A stretch of 64,000 bases of DNA from Flaccisagitta enflata (lineage: Eukaryota > Chaetognatha > Sagittoidea > Aphragmophora), in NCBI GenBank assembly GCA_965153355.1, contig OZ231126.1:2232001-2296000 (forward strand), given 5' to 3'. The notes below the pieces were generated by a model that saw nothing but the letters and a program-made list of their open reading frames with translations, was not told the origin of the DNA and searched no databases. Positions 42,886-55,556 of this stretch are shown here, piece by piece. The translations under genes were made by a program, and so were the position numbers. Each line of letters starts with the position of its first letter. The first letter of the stretch is position 1.

Positions 42886-44152
42886 AATAGTGGCAAAAGC
42901 ATTAGATGGTCAGTGGTGACCAATGCCTCCAAGTTAGTGTGTGTGGGGGCGAGGTGGTAAGAGGGGCAGCAGCCCCAACAAGTCCTGTGACCTATGCTTT
43001 CACACAAGGGGAATTTTCTCCTCCTTCTTCACCGAAATCTGGAATTTGGGACTCAGAATTTGAGCTTCAAGGCTAGGATTTGAGCCTCGAAGATGGGATT
43101 TGAGCCAAGAGGATGGGATTTGATCCCTAAGGCTGGGATTTGAGCCTCAAGGCTGGGATCTGAGCCTTGACGCTGGGTTTTGAGCCTCATGGCTGGGATT
43201 TGAGTGTCAAAGCTGGAATTTGAGCCTCAAGATTGGGATTTAGGCCTCAAGGTTGGGATTTGAGCCTCAAGACTGGATTTGAACCTTGTGGATAGGATTT
43301 GAACCTCAAGGCTGAGATTTGAGCCTTGCGTTGGGATTTGAGCCTCGAAGCCAGGGGGAATGGACAGAGGAGGAAGAACAGGTCACCCAAGGGCAATATG
43401 TGGTCAGTGATACCCGTTGCCCTGCTTTGAGTGATTGTGAAGTGGAGTGAGGGGAAGCAGGGCAGCGGCCCCGAAGGGGACGAAGTCCTGTAGAACACAG
43501 GGGGACTTTCGTTCGTCCTACCTGAAGAAGTTGATGAGATGCTATAGAGGGCTGACTGAAGGCATTCAAGAGCCTAAACTGAGGTTTAAGAAGGCTGATT
43601 TAAGGCCTGAGAATGCCAATTGGAAGCTTGAGAGAGCTGACTTAAAGCTTGAGAGAGCTGGATTAAGGCTTGAAAGGCCAGAGGACTGATTTGAAGCCTG
43701 AGAGCAATAAATTGAGGTTTAGATGGCTGATTTGAGGCCTGAGAGGCCTACTTTGAGGAATGAGAGGCCAGGTTTGAGGCCTGAGAGGCCATATTTGGAG
43801 CCTGAGAGGCCAGATTTGAGGCCTAAGAGGCCAGATTTGAGGCCTGAGAGGCCAGATTTGAGGCCTAAGAGGCTGGATTTGAGGCCTAAGAGGCTGGATT
43901 TGAGGCCTGAGAGGCCAGATTTGAGGCCTGAGAGGCTGGATTTGAGGCCTGAGGGGTCTGAGGGAGGGGGGGGGACGCACGAACGCACAAACGGACGAAC
44001 GAACCAACGAACGAACCAACTAACGAACGAACGAAAGTCCCCCTGTGTTCTACAGGACTTCGTCCCCTTCGGAGCCGCTGCCCAAAAGGAGGAGAAAATT
44101 CTCCATATGTGAAAGCAAAGGTCATCAGCCCCTTTGGGGCCGCTGCCCAAAA
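42886..44152 (+). mobile_element. D3-subfamily element holding a complete D1
   Basis: Head AATAGTGGCAAAAGCATTAG with GGTCAGTGGTGACC and the D3 word (ATGCTTTCACACAAGGGG). A 20-bp ggctgggatttgagcctcaa minisatellite (43040-43350) follows. The right side (44088-44152) has gaggagaaaattctccatat and the tail CCCCTTTGGGGCCGCTGCCC with AAAA. The centre is a D1 copy. Confidence 0.75.
43394..44087 (+). mobile_element. D1-subfamily element, complete, nested in D3
   Basis: Head CAATATGTGGTCAGTGATAC, AAGCAGGGCAGCGGCCCCGA, D1 word GAAGTCCTGTAGAACACAGG. The core is a 21-bp minisatellite (gcctgagaggccagatttgag, 43540-43960), then GGACGAACG repeats, the inverted D1 word, and the tail CCCCTTCGGAGCCGCTGCCC with AAAA. 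It is the best D1 copy. The Leu-Arg-Pro-Glu repeat peptides across the core are artefacts. Confidence 0.85.
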
Positions 44153-45010
<858 letters not shown>

Positions 45011-45148
45011 AACAAGGCCGGATACACGGCCGGATACACGGCTACCCTAGTCGCGTGCGGGTGGGCAGGAGCAGTGCTGGAGAAGGTCACTAAGGCGTCT
45101 GGGCAGGAGCCACATGCTCAAAAAGCTCAAAAACGCCGAAAAAGTAAA

Positions 45149-45580
45149 TACACTTTTTATTTTTTATAAGAACCTAGTTTATAAGAACATCAAGGCTTCA
45201 AATTACCAAAAAATTAAGAACATCTTAAGAACATATGAAGGCTTAAAATTCTAAAAGAAATTTTTTTTCTAATGATAAAACTTTTGAAATATTGATAAAA
45301 TACTTGAAAATAGAAAATGTACAATAAAATTCTGTTATTTCTCATATAAATGCCATAAAAATATCCTTTGACTTTATAATTTAGTATCAATTTTAGCAAT
45401 TATAAATAAAAATACATTTATTTCTAATAGTTGATATTGAATTAAAAGGTTTACTTTAATCTATTTTTTATCTAGAATTAGGAACGCTTTAAGAACATTA
45501 AAGATTTAATTTTGCTTCAAAAATAAGAACATGAAGCCTTTGGAAAAAAAATGACGTTCTTATGAAAAATAAAAAGTGTA
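45149..45580. mobile_element. MITE P
   Basis: Inverted ends TACACTTTTTATTTTTTATA (left) and TATGAAAAATAAAAAGTGTA (right), extending to ataagaac. The 432-bp AT-rich interior has repeated aagaacat words. No reading frame. Confidence 0.8.
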
Positions 45581-46073
45581 GTCGCAAAAGCGTCAGATGG
45601 TCAGCGGTACCAGTGCCCTGCCTGAGTAGGTTGTGCTTGAAGTTGAGGGGGGAGCAGGGCAGCGGCCTCAAAGGGGTCGATGACTTATGCTTTCACACAT
45701 ATGGGGAATCTTCTTCTTCTCCTCTTGAGATTGGGCCTCTTGGCTGGAATTTGGACCTCGAGGCTGAGTATTGGGCCTCAAGGCTAAGATATGGGCCTCA
45801 AGGCTGGGATCTGGGCCCCAAGGCTGGGATCTGCTTCTCAAGGCTAGGAATTTGGCCTTTAGGCTAGGATTTTGGGCTTTAGGCTAGGATTTTGGCCTCA
45901 ATGCTTAGATTTGGGCCCCAAGACTAGAATTTAGGCCTCGAGACTGGAAAATGAGCCTCGAGACTGGGATATAAGGGGGGGGGGGGACGGAGAAGAAGGA
46001 GGAGGAGAAGGAGAAAATTCCCCATGTGTGTGAAAGCATAGATCATCGACCCTTTCGGGGCTGCTGCCCAAAA
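45578..46073 (+). mobile_element. D3-subfamily element, complete
   Basis: Head GTAGTCGCAAAAGCGTCAGA, GGTCAGCGGTACC, AGCAGGGCAGCGGCCTC. The D3 word ATGCTTTCACACATATGGGG occurs at left and inverted at right. A 20-bp ggcctcaaggctgggatttg core is followed by the tail CCCTTTCGGGGCTGCTGCCC with AAAA. It is the cleanest D3 copy and shows head, word, core, inverted word and tail in order. Confidence 0.85.
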
Positions 46074-46175
46074 GGGGACTGACCGACCGACCGACCGACC
46101 GACATAGCGGGGTGTAGAGTCGCGTAGCACGCGACTAAAAATCAGGGTTATTATGAGCAATTTCAGCAAGTGACT

Positions 46176-46696
46176 AAATGCAAAACGAAAGACAGAATAC
46201 AGACCTGAAGACAAGATAAAACAACGTTATCAGTGCTAAAAAGACGCGTCATAAACTTACTTCTTTAGGCCCACTTCGTTGGTTTCAACCCACAGTCTGT
46301 CGAAGTCAAACTAACGTTAATTGTCCGTTCATAAGTTTATCTGCACCAAAAAGATGAGAGATTATTGAAATTAGTGAATTTTAAGGGCACATTCAATCAA
46401 TCACGAAAAATCAATCAATCACTTTAGGAAGCAATGCCGTAAATAAATAAAAAAATCAATCAATCCAAAATTGATGATACGAAAGACGAGTTACGTACGT
46501 TTGGCTACGTAATAAAAACAAATGGCACAAAATACAAGGCGCAACCATATGGTTACCCATCTAGCGTTCATTATGAAAAATGGCGAGAAACAAAAGACGC
46601 TGGCATTGAATAATAAAGAAAGAAGAAAAACCAAAAGCACGCAAAAGAAACAAAAGCACACATACTTAATAAACGGACGGACATACATTTCTAACA
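46176..46696 (-). repeat. 3' LTR of the BEL/Pao element
   Basis: Direct match of 58516-59037. The last ~180 bp (from tacgtaataaaaacaaatgg) are nearly identical, whereas the first ~300 bp carry many substitutions and indels. The boundary at 46696 is clear (TTCTAACA); the other end is approximate. Confidence 0.85.
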
Positions 46697-47549
46697 TTCT
46701 GCCCCATTTTTGGAATTTCACGAATTTCAAAAATCCGACATCTAGTTTCCAGTCGGGGAAACCCTACTAAAAAACCGATACTACCTTCCTTAAAAAAAAA
46801 ATTTACATAGATACAGCCCCCGCCCCTCCCCCCCCGTCCACCGCCTCTTACATCCCCACCCTAACTATCAACAGATCGACGACTGCACGAATGATGATTC
46901 CCGTCCGGAAAGGATCCACCACCAGCAAATTTTCAACGATCACGATGACGCGGATGGAAACGAGGCGGCGACGAGGAGGTTGAGGCACCCGTTCTGTAAA
47001 AGTTAAGGGAAAGGGGGAAAGGAATCATTTGGAGCACTCCAAGCCTGGGATTTGACTGAAGAGTGGAAAATAATAAGTGGGGGCATACTACTAAACATGT
47101 CATACGAAAGTATTCGTAATAATGACTAAAAAGACCATGTCTAAAACAAACACAACATAAATGTACATGTTCCAAGGAACCAAACAAAACAAGACAAAAT
47201 AAATAAGTTACTAACTATATATAAAAAACGAATCTGCAAAAAGAAAATTAGCAAGCATCAGGGAATCCATTACATCACCTGCGCCTTCTCCATTACAGAG
47301 ATTTACGGTCATTCCGGAAGCTCCAACACCTCGCCAATCCGGGCGAAAGGCGATGAATGATGTCTTCGCTAACGGCGACCGTAGACGAAAGGCGCAGGTG
47401 GTGCAGCCGTCTGAGAATGTATCCTCCCCTAAGGGAAGAAAAAGAAAGAGAAAAATGGGGGCAGATTGATTAGTAAAGTTCTTATCGTACACAGATTCAA
47501 ATTTACCACAAAACCTCAACTTCCAACCCTTCCCAAACCATGATACTTA

Positions 47550-49900
47550 CGCGGGCTTTGCTTTTCGCCAGGCCCCGGGGCGGACGTCCCCCACGCCCCG
47601 GGTAGCGCCCCCGACTTGGCCGGCCTGTCCATCGATGGGATGAGGATGTGATGGTGGATTACGATCCTCAGCGAATGGCGGCGCCCTCCACGCCATGTTG
47701 CAAACAGAAGTTAAATTGAACAGCAACTGGGCGTGGCACCAATCAGCGTTTAGCTGGCGGTCTGATTTTTCCAAGGCCTGGTTCGATTTTTCTTATTTCC
47801 AGGCTTGGGAGCGTCTTTTGCGACAGGATCTGCTGACCGACTTTTTTCTGCAGGAGAAGACGCAGGAGGTGGAGAGGATGCATCGCAATTTGGCGCCAGT
47901 CGAAATTTAGGACGCACAGCGGACGCAGTTTTGAAGTCGACGGCCATAGCCGCCTTGGCGCGTTCCACAGCTTCCTCTTTCTTCTTAGCCTTCATCGCAC
48001 AGGCCTGCTTCTCCGCTTCAAGCTGCTTCTCCAGTTCCACGACCGCTTATTGCCTTTGACTACCTCATTGTCCGCAGCCATTGCTGCTTGACGAGCATCG
48101 TCTCTCTCTTGGATGTTGCGACGAATCCTCTCAAGCTTCCAAGATTTCACGAGCCGCTTCAACTCACATGATTGAGCGACGCAAGAAGTCTGAAGCCTTT
48201 GATAAATTCTCTGTACCACACCAATGGAGCATTTGAGGCCAGGTGAAGAGGTTTCTGAGCAAAATGGACTCGGCGATGTGGTGTCCATGCGCAGGGTCAC
48301 AGGCTGGATCCGACGGGGGAGGCGGGTAGCGAATTTGCTGCAGACCTTGGGCAGACTCGGTTTGCTGACGAGGCGCTACACCAGCTTTAACAGATGCTGA
48401 AGCACCGCCAACTAGTTCGCTTCCTACCGCTGCTTTTGATGGCTGCGAGTGAAAGGAAGACGCTCCTGTCTGCTGACCAGAGACTTGAGGTTGAACAGCT
48501 GACGTCGAAGCACCGCAGGTAGAACCTCCCTTGGTTGCTGCTTTAGCTTTTTTCCAGCTCTCTTGGTCTTCTTCCCTTTTGTTGCCGCTGCCCCAGGCGC
48601 CTGATTCAGTTTCTGGGTTGTTGTATTAACGCTGCTTGGCTTCGACGAACCACTTGAAGCCTGGCCTTTGGGGGTTACTACGTAGGGGCGCCTGGAGGCC
48701 AAGGGGCCTGCTTTTGGAATCTGGCCCTTTTGCTGACTCCGCACATTGTGCGTTTGTGGAGTCTTTCCCCGACGTGATCTCTTCCATTGTTGTGAGGGAG
48801 AACGCCACTTATGTGACCCTGTTGCTGCTGATTTGGGGGATGAACCAATCCAGGGCGCGATTGACGACTTCCTGATGCTGTAGAGCGAATTGCCGCTGAT
48901 GTAGCTGCGGCTGCGTCGAGCACAAATACCGCTGGTGGAGTTGCGGAAGCGTCGACGGAAGTTGCTGCAGATGAAGGTAAAGGTGCATCAGGAGGCTTCG
49001 GAGCCGCATTCTTCCTCTTCGGCGCCTGGACCATGCGACGAACCTCCTTATCATGCCCTCTCCTTCTTTTGCTGCTTTTGGATTTTGCGTTCCAGAGTCT
49101 CCGAGCCAAGCTCTGTTTGATAGGCTTATTGAGCATGAGAGTTTGTTTGTTGCAGCATACTGAAAGTTTTTCAAACTCTTTGAAGAGGAGAGATACTCCG
49201 ACGTCCGGGCTGATGATACGATACCACCAACGCGCCCGCATCCGTTGGTGTTTCTCTTCCGGCGTCGCAGTGTCCACTTCCGGGTCAATGTCTTTCTCCA
49301 CCACCTCCCCCATTCACCAACACCTCCTCCTGTTTCCATCCTCCTCCTCCACTCTTGCTCCATCATTGACCAATCTCTCTCTCTCTTCGCCCCCGCTGCG
49401 TTGACATGCAGCTGCAGACGCTTGATCATGAGACGCTGAGCGACCGGAATCAAGGCAGAATTGGCGAGGCGATGGGCAAATCCACGATGACGACGCTTTT
49501 GTCATGAAGTGTGGATAAGTCTGGTCGCGCCGATTGATCGAGATCCGCCTCTCAATCTCCATCTCTGATGACCACCAATGGAGGAAGCGACGCGGATCAA
49601 CGGCGTGGATGGCTGACGATTTTCCAACGCATCAGCCTTGTTGACGCTTTTTCTTCGCCATTTTTGCGTCGACGACGGAACGAAGGTCGCCATTGAAGGC
49701 TGCCAGCGAGACAGCCTCCTCCTCCGCCCCGAACGACGTCGTGGATGCAGATCCTTCTCGAGTCGAGCCGTCGTTGAAGAGTCGATGGAGATCCAAGGAT
49801 CCGTACGACGTCGACACGTCGGCCTCTGCCTCGAGACGCTGCTGACGGGACATCTTGACTCCGACGAGCGACTTCAAGATGCGAACTGACTTCGTAGATG
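47550..49900 (-). pseudogene. Extra ORF region between pol and the 3' LTR (ORF3)
   Basis: Several long minus-strand frames follow one another. They give a start region with SRQQRLEAEADVSTSYGSLD (near 49850), a basic segment (KSKSSKRRRGHDKEVRRMV, near 49060), Pro/Ala/Lys-rich parts (KGKKTKRAGKKLK, near 48560), and a charged coiled-coil-like part (ELEKQLEAEKQACAMKAKKK, near 48030). The frames are probably one decayed gene with frameshifts. It sits where env genes lie in some BEL elements, but I see no signal peptide, membrane segments or Cys-rich ectodomain. A nucleic-acid-binding or captured protein is possible. Function unknown. Confidence 0.45.
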
Positions 49901-50239
49901 GAATGACGTCGTCAGCGGAAGCTTTGAAATGTTCTCGTATTGAGAACTGATAATGGTAAGAACGTAATGGCACACAATATGTACATATAGACAGAGCGAA
50001 TGAATCAGTGTTTTTGTGTAAGTGGAAATGGACAACATAATTGACAAGAGGAAAGATGAAAGCATGGATAATCAGAACCAAATATGAATAATAACAACTC
50101 TTTGTAAATATAACAAGTCAGAGTTTCAATCACTCATATCTATAGTTACTAATGGACAGGCCCATGCGCCTTTTTCTCTCTCTCAAAACTTAGCGTTTTT
50201 TATGAGTCCAATTCCAGCCGCACGAAGCTCGTGCCGTCT

Positions 50240-53200
50240 TTCGTCACGATCTTTCCATCTTGGCGCTGGATGTGAGCCCTCCCGACATGGGCTGATGATC
50301 CTCGATTTCATGACACGTCCTAAACTCCACCAGACGAGGCAGTTGCTGGCCCATGACGATGACTCCTACACAATAACCGCAGCCCCTCGATTCACCATTT
50401 GCTTGCCGTGAAGAAGCGATGAAACATTCCAATTCTCCACGAGCTTCCAAAACGCATCCACACGCCGCTGATTGCGCACGCCTCCATTGAATCTTCGCGA
50501 GTCGGCGCTGGTGAGCGACGCCTTTGTTGCACCAGATCTAGAGGGGCGGGCTGATGTTGATGGATTGAGGATATGATTCGGTGTAGAGGGCCTCAGAGTC
50601 ATTTGGATTTATCATGAGCTTTCGTCAGAGGATTTGCGATTGAGAATTCCTTCAACCGACAACGGCAGTGTTGAAGGTCGACGTTGAGGATGGCGCCAGT
50701 CGAGATGGAAGCAAGATGGCGCTTAAAGAGAGCGACGATTCTCTCCCACACCCTCCATAGTGGGGTGTTCTCGGCGTGATGAAATCCCACCGAAGGCCGC
50801 GCTGCTGCACTGAAGTTGACAGCTGTTCCAAGCTTTCATTTCCTTCTTGAGGATATTATTGGCGCCAATTAGATTCGTTCCGCAATCTGACGTGAATCGG
50901 CGGTCCTGGGCGCCTTGCTGCAAAGCGGATGATTGCATTTACCATCGCATCGGCTGGCATGTTGAAGAGCAATTCCACATGGACGGCGCTGCGGACACTA
51001 AACAGGTTGAACACTGCGATCCACACCTTATGATCAGTACGCCTGTTCATCTTTACAATGAAATGCCCCATGACATCCAATCCAGTCTCTGCAAAATGAC
51101 AGGGGCAGGATTGACGCGATTTGATGGAAGATTGGCCATTTGCTGATTTGCGTTCTTTTTAAAGTTCTCCTGGCATCTGAAGCACGTGTTGACGACGCTC
51201 TTGACAGCCTGAAGACCTTTTGTAATCCACACAAATTGGCGTAATTGGCACAATGTATGCTTTGCACCCGCGTGAAAATCATTGCGATGATAATGGCGAA
51301 TTAATGATTTCACATGCCTCGTTTTTTGGCGGCAGGATGAAGGGAAATTTAGCGCCATGTGCGATGTCGGCGTTTTCCAATCGGCTGCCGACGCTTAATG
51401 ATACCGCCATCGTCGACTAAAGGATTCAATTTCCGCATCTCCTTATTTTTTATGATGAAGTCATGACGGCTTTCTGGTTTTAAAGACTTTTCCCAACTCC
51501 AATTGTTCGAAGACGTCGGAATAATGATGCCGCTGCATTGACTTGACGAGCTGTTTGCGCGCCTCCTCCAAAACGCCTTGCGTCACTTCCGGTTTGGGAA
51601 GGAGATCCTCTGCTGCTCGTGTCTTCGCCCTTGGATACGTCTCCACCTTTTGATTGCGATGAGAACTACAAATGATGATCCGCAACTTATGCATCCATTT
51701 TCCCGAGAAGCTGCTGCAAGAAGTATCGTTGGCCAGCCACTTCTTGTTTCTTTTTCACTTTCAGCCACATACAGCTGCGACTTGTGCAGAAATAGGGCAC
51801 GTCGCGATGTTCGTCTTTGGCCATTGATCTTCGGGAAGACGCAAATATGCAGGACTGTGATGGAATTGACGCCATTTTTCGTCTTCATGGGCCTGGATGC
51901 CTAGGCTGCAGTGGTCCGGGTTGTTTGACGAGTCAACCCAGCGCCACTGTTGAGGATCAGACCCACTGTGGATCTTGAAGAGACGATTGGCGAAGAATAC
52001 AGGCCTCGGTTTTGCCGGATTGTAAATCATCTTCAGTGCAGATTCAGAGTCAGGACTAAAAATCTGGATGGCTAAAGATTGTCCAAGGATGGCCCTTCCG
52101 ACGAAGCGTTTGAGCTGCACTGCTTACGGATACACCCCTGACCCTCGTGGAACGCTGTTGGTGATGTGAGAAGCACGCGTTTTGGATTGAGTGGAATGAC
52201 GTGAGATTTGGAGGCAAGGAATGAAATGTGAACATCCCCATCTCGATTGACTTGACGTCGATATGCAACTGCTCCATATCCGCTCTTTTTGGAGCCGCAC
52301 GCAAAGATCTCGGACACTTCCGCAATGTCGTTGCTGTCGACGCCGCCATTCCACCAGCGTTCACCTCGGTATTGCTGTAGAAGAGGCCAAGATGAAGTGT
52401 AGCGGAAGAAAGATTCCTCGACGCTTTCTTCCAAGGGCGATCCCATCCCACTTCCTGTGGACGACAGAGCTGAAGATGTCGGCCTACCGATGTATGCACT
52501 TTGACTCCAAAATCCCAATGGATCATAAAGTTTGGCTTTCATGGAGACCAATTGATGAGGTGTTTTTGCTCTAAGAGTTTTGAATTCCTCGTCGCAGATG
52601 AAGATGAAGACGCCTTCCGCCCCTGAAGCCATGAGACGCCCAACACCTTCGTCGGCGCATCGTCTTGCTTATCTGAGATGGGAATTGGCACGTTGGGATC
52701 TCCATCCATCAATTGCCGCGCGTTACTTTTCCACTTCACGAGTTCCATCCCGCCTTCAGCCATCGCTGCCACTGCATCCACCTTCAATTGCAGTGCTTCG
52801 TCGACCGAATCCCCACCCCCACTTCCGTCGTCGACGTAGAGCCATAACGGATAAGGTCGTAGACGTTGTAGGGATACTTGGGCCGGATTACTTCAGCATG
52901 CTTTCGGACGGTGAAAGATGTGACAAATGAGCTAGATTGACTGCCGAAGACATGAGATAGGAACAGATTCAAGATTGATTCTCGAAGGGTGCGATCTTTG
53001 AACCAGAAGAATCTGAACAAATCGGCGTCATCAGTATGGACCCGGATTTGGTGGAAAAATGCTTTTATATCGCACATAAAAGCCACCTTCCATTGACGAA
53101 AACGCATTAGAATGTCCATCAAGCTGTTCATCAAGTTGGGACCTCCGACGAGAAGATCATTTAATGAAATCCCATCGGTCTATGCTTGCGCATCGTGACA

Positions 53201-54179
53201 TACGCGCGTTTTGCCGCGCAATTCAACAATATGAAGCGGCAAGTACCAGCGCTGCTTCTCAATGCCGTCGTAAAATTAGTCGCTGTCAATTTCAATCGCC
53301 ACTCCCGTCTAGTAAAATTTCTCGATCTCACGGAAGACTCTTTCTTTGAAGGCTGGATCACGCAGCAAACTAGTTGGTTGCCGAGCCGCTTCATCGCAGT
53401 AGGTCGTGGATTCTCTCTTCTCAGAATTTCCATGATCTTTTCACGATGAAATTCCCATGTAATGGGAGCAATGTACTTTACCGCAATTGGGCAAAAATAT
53501 GTCTTTTCCTCTAACATTTTATACGCTCTGATATTCTCAAGAGAATCACCCATCTCCTCTTGCGAGGCGACTGATGATGCAAAGTCGTGGTAGAAGATGC
53601 GGTCAATGTTGCTGTTGAGGACGCGATTGTCGAGGATGCGATCGATGTTGTCGTTAAGGACACGGTCGTCCGTTGCGATGGCGCTGATCGATGCAATATC
53701 TCGTCCTCTCTTCCCCGTCTTTCCGCATACCGTCCAACCGAATAGACATCTGAAGCAAGTCAGAGATCCTGAAGGCCCTCGGCGGATTTCTTGAGCGACG
53801 GCGGCATCCGCATGCGCCGCTCCGATGATCATCATCACACCGCCTTCAGCTTCCGGAAATCTTATGTCTCTGATGTGAGGTTGGTCAGATAGATCGCGGA
53901 GAAAGGAGGAATATCGCGTTCACTCGTTAACAAATCCCACCAACTATGGGTGGTATCGACGGCGACATTCCCTCGTCGACCCGATTGCATGGTGAATGAT
54001 GTGATGAAACGATCCTCAACAACACGATTTCCCACAGTAATCACCGTCATTTGCACTGTTTTCGTTGGAATCAGAAGACTGCGAATGACATTGGTACTGA
54101 TCACGTCGCGATCAGCGCCTGAGTCGATCATAGCGTATATAGTCCTCTGCGCTCCCGAAGAATTGTTTATGATAGTCAC
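50240..54179 (-). pseudogene. pol: BEL/Pao pol: protease, RT, RNase H, integrase (broken)
   Basis: Protease: YAMIDSGADRDVIS with the catalytic DSG (about 54097-54142, DUF1758-like). RT: a fingers part near 53400-53560; GGPNL...FRQWKVAFMCDI and FFHQI near 53050-53130; the active site YVDD at about 52826-52842; and KVLGVSW near 52640. Then LYDPLGF (about 52520), a Peptidase_A17/RNase H-like stretch to about 52100. Integrase: an H2C2 finger (HYHRNDFHAG...CFRC, about 51185-51310), DVMGHF and SDCGTN for the first two acidic residues, and VWER (about 50740) for the third, with a short C-terminal part to 50240. Frames change repeatedly and stops occur, so no intact polyprotein exists. Confidence 0.8.
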
Positions 54180-54245
54180 TGGAACGATCGGACGGACAAC
54201 GTCGTCGAATGAAGAGACGGACCGCGACGTTGCCGTCGCCGCCAG

Positions 54246-55541
54246 TCATGCCGTGGCGTTAGGAGAGATTACTTCCGTTGGATTGGCTGCCTCCGCCGTC
54301 GACGGAGCTGTTGGTGCTGCTGCAGCCGCATCCTCTGACTTTTTGAAGGGAGCCAGCGGTACTTTATTTCCCTGCTTATTTTCTCCTTTCTTCTCTTCCT
54401 TTTCTTCTTTCTTGTAGGTGCGCCCGTGGAGAATAGTCGCGTGCCGCTTCTTGCAGATCTGGCAAGTTGGTCTGTTCGCGCACCCTTTGGCGTTGTGTCC
54501 TGGCGCGAGACAGTGGAAGCAAAGACGACGAGACATGATCTTCTGAACTCTCGCGTCCACTTCCAACTCTGACAACTGATGACACTCTTCCGTTTGATGC
54601 ATTCCACTGCAGACGTTGCAGCGGTCCGTCGACTGCACTTTTTGCTTGCCATTGGTCAAGGCGTCCTCGTATGAAGATGGCGCCTCTTTTTCTGTCGTTG
54701 CAACTGCTGCCACTGATGCCGTTTTGCAGCTTGCGCCTTTGTTGCGCTGAATCACCGCCCATGTTTCAATCATATGAACCAAGTTGTCGAATGAGAATAA
54801 CTGTCCATTTTGGGCTGCTTCATGTTGCTTTTCCCAGAATTTATCCGCAAGATGAGGGACCCTCTTATTGAGGATCTCCTGCAGCAGCTCGTCGCGATAG
54901 CATTGTTGCACTTCTCCACAGGTCCTCGCAATCTTCTTTGCTTTTTGCAACCTTGCAGACAAATTGAAATGCCTTGCATGGTCGGCCGACTGGATCTTCG
55001 CCTCCGCGACGATTTCGTTGAACAGCGCCGCAATGTTGCAGCGCCTTGCCATAAAGACGACGTCCATTTTTGCGAAGGCGTCGTCAATTTCTCCTCTTGC
55101 TGTCGCTTCAGTTGCATCAATCGTCGCAGTTTCAATGATCTCCTTTGCCGGACCAGCAAACCACTTAGGCAATTCCAATAAGATGTCCATTTGCGTCAAG
55201 CCTTCATGCTTCTCAGCATCCTTGAACTTCCTCTTCCACATCATAAAGTCGGTGGACGAAAGCTCCTGCAGAGGCTTCTCGGGTCTTGCTCTCTCCAACG
55301 CTTTGAGGCCGACCTCCCTTGCTCGCATGAGATCGTTGTACGCCGCTCTTTCCAAAAACATGTCCAGAGCCGGATTGTTGGGCATCTGAACGTGGACTTC
55401 CGGTTGACGGGCCACTTGATGATGCTCCACCTGATGATACGCTGGAGGTTGTTGGGTCAACGCGTATTGACCCCCGACTTTGACCGGAGATCTCTTTTTG
55501 GTGGTTTTTACGCTCCACCCAACTTCTTCTTGCTGATTCAT
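54246..55541 (-). pseudogene. gag: BEL/Pao gag, capsid and zinc-knuckle part
   Basis: A 431-codon open stretch. The first ~250 residues are helical and resemble BEL gag (DUF1759-like, SSTDFMMWKRKF, LLELPKWFAG). The C-terminal third has three Cys/His motifs: CNVCSGMHQTEEC, CFHCLAPGHNAKGC and CQICKKRHATILH. A basic KKEEKEEKK and Ala/Pro-rich tail follow. It packages element RNA in the family. The same frame continues upstream through single TGA codons at 55554-55556 and 55851-55853 into the Gln-rich part, so this is the 3' part of a longer gag. Confidence 0.8.
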
Positions 55542-55556
55542 CTGTTGTTGTGATCA

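Larger units (their letters stand above)
45011..46140 (+). mobile_element. A1-subfamily element opened by two nested elements
   Basis: Head AACAAGGCCGGATACACGGC (partly duplicated) and word GTCGCGTGC lie at 45011-45148. A GACC core and tail hairpin GTCGCGTAGCACGCGAC with TAAAA lie at 46074-46140. Between them lie MITE P and a D3 element. It ends a few bases before the left LTR of the retrotransposon. Confidence 0.75.

Noticed and set aside
43663-44150. A protein of Leu-Arg-Pro-Glu repeats on either strand
   Set aside because: It is the 21-bp D1 minisatellite; several frames are open for that reason.
47211-50081. An env gene in the BEL element
   Set aside because: No signal peptide plus transmembrane or Cys-rich ectodomain pattern is visible; the region is basic and coiled-coil-like.
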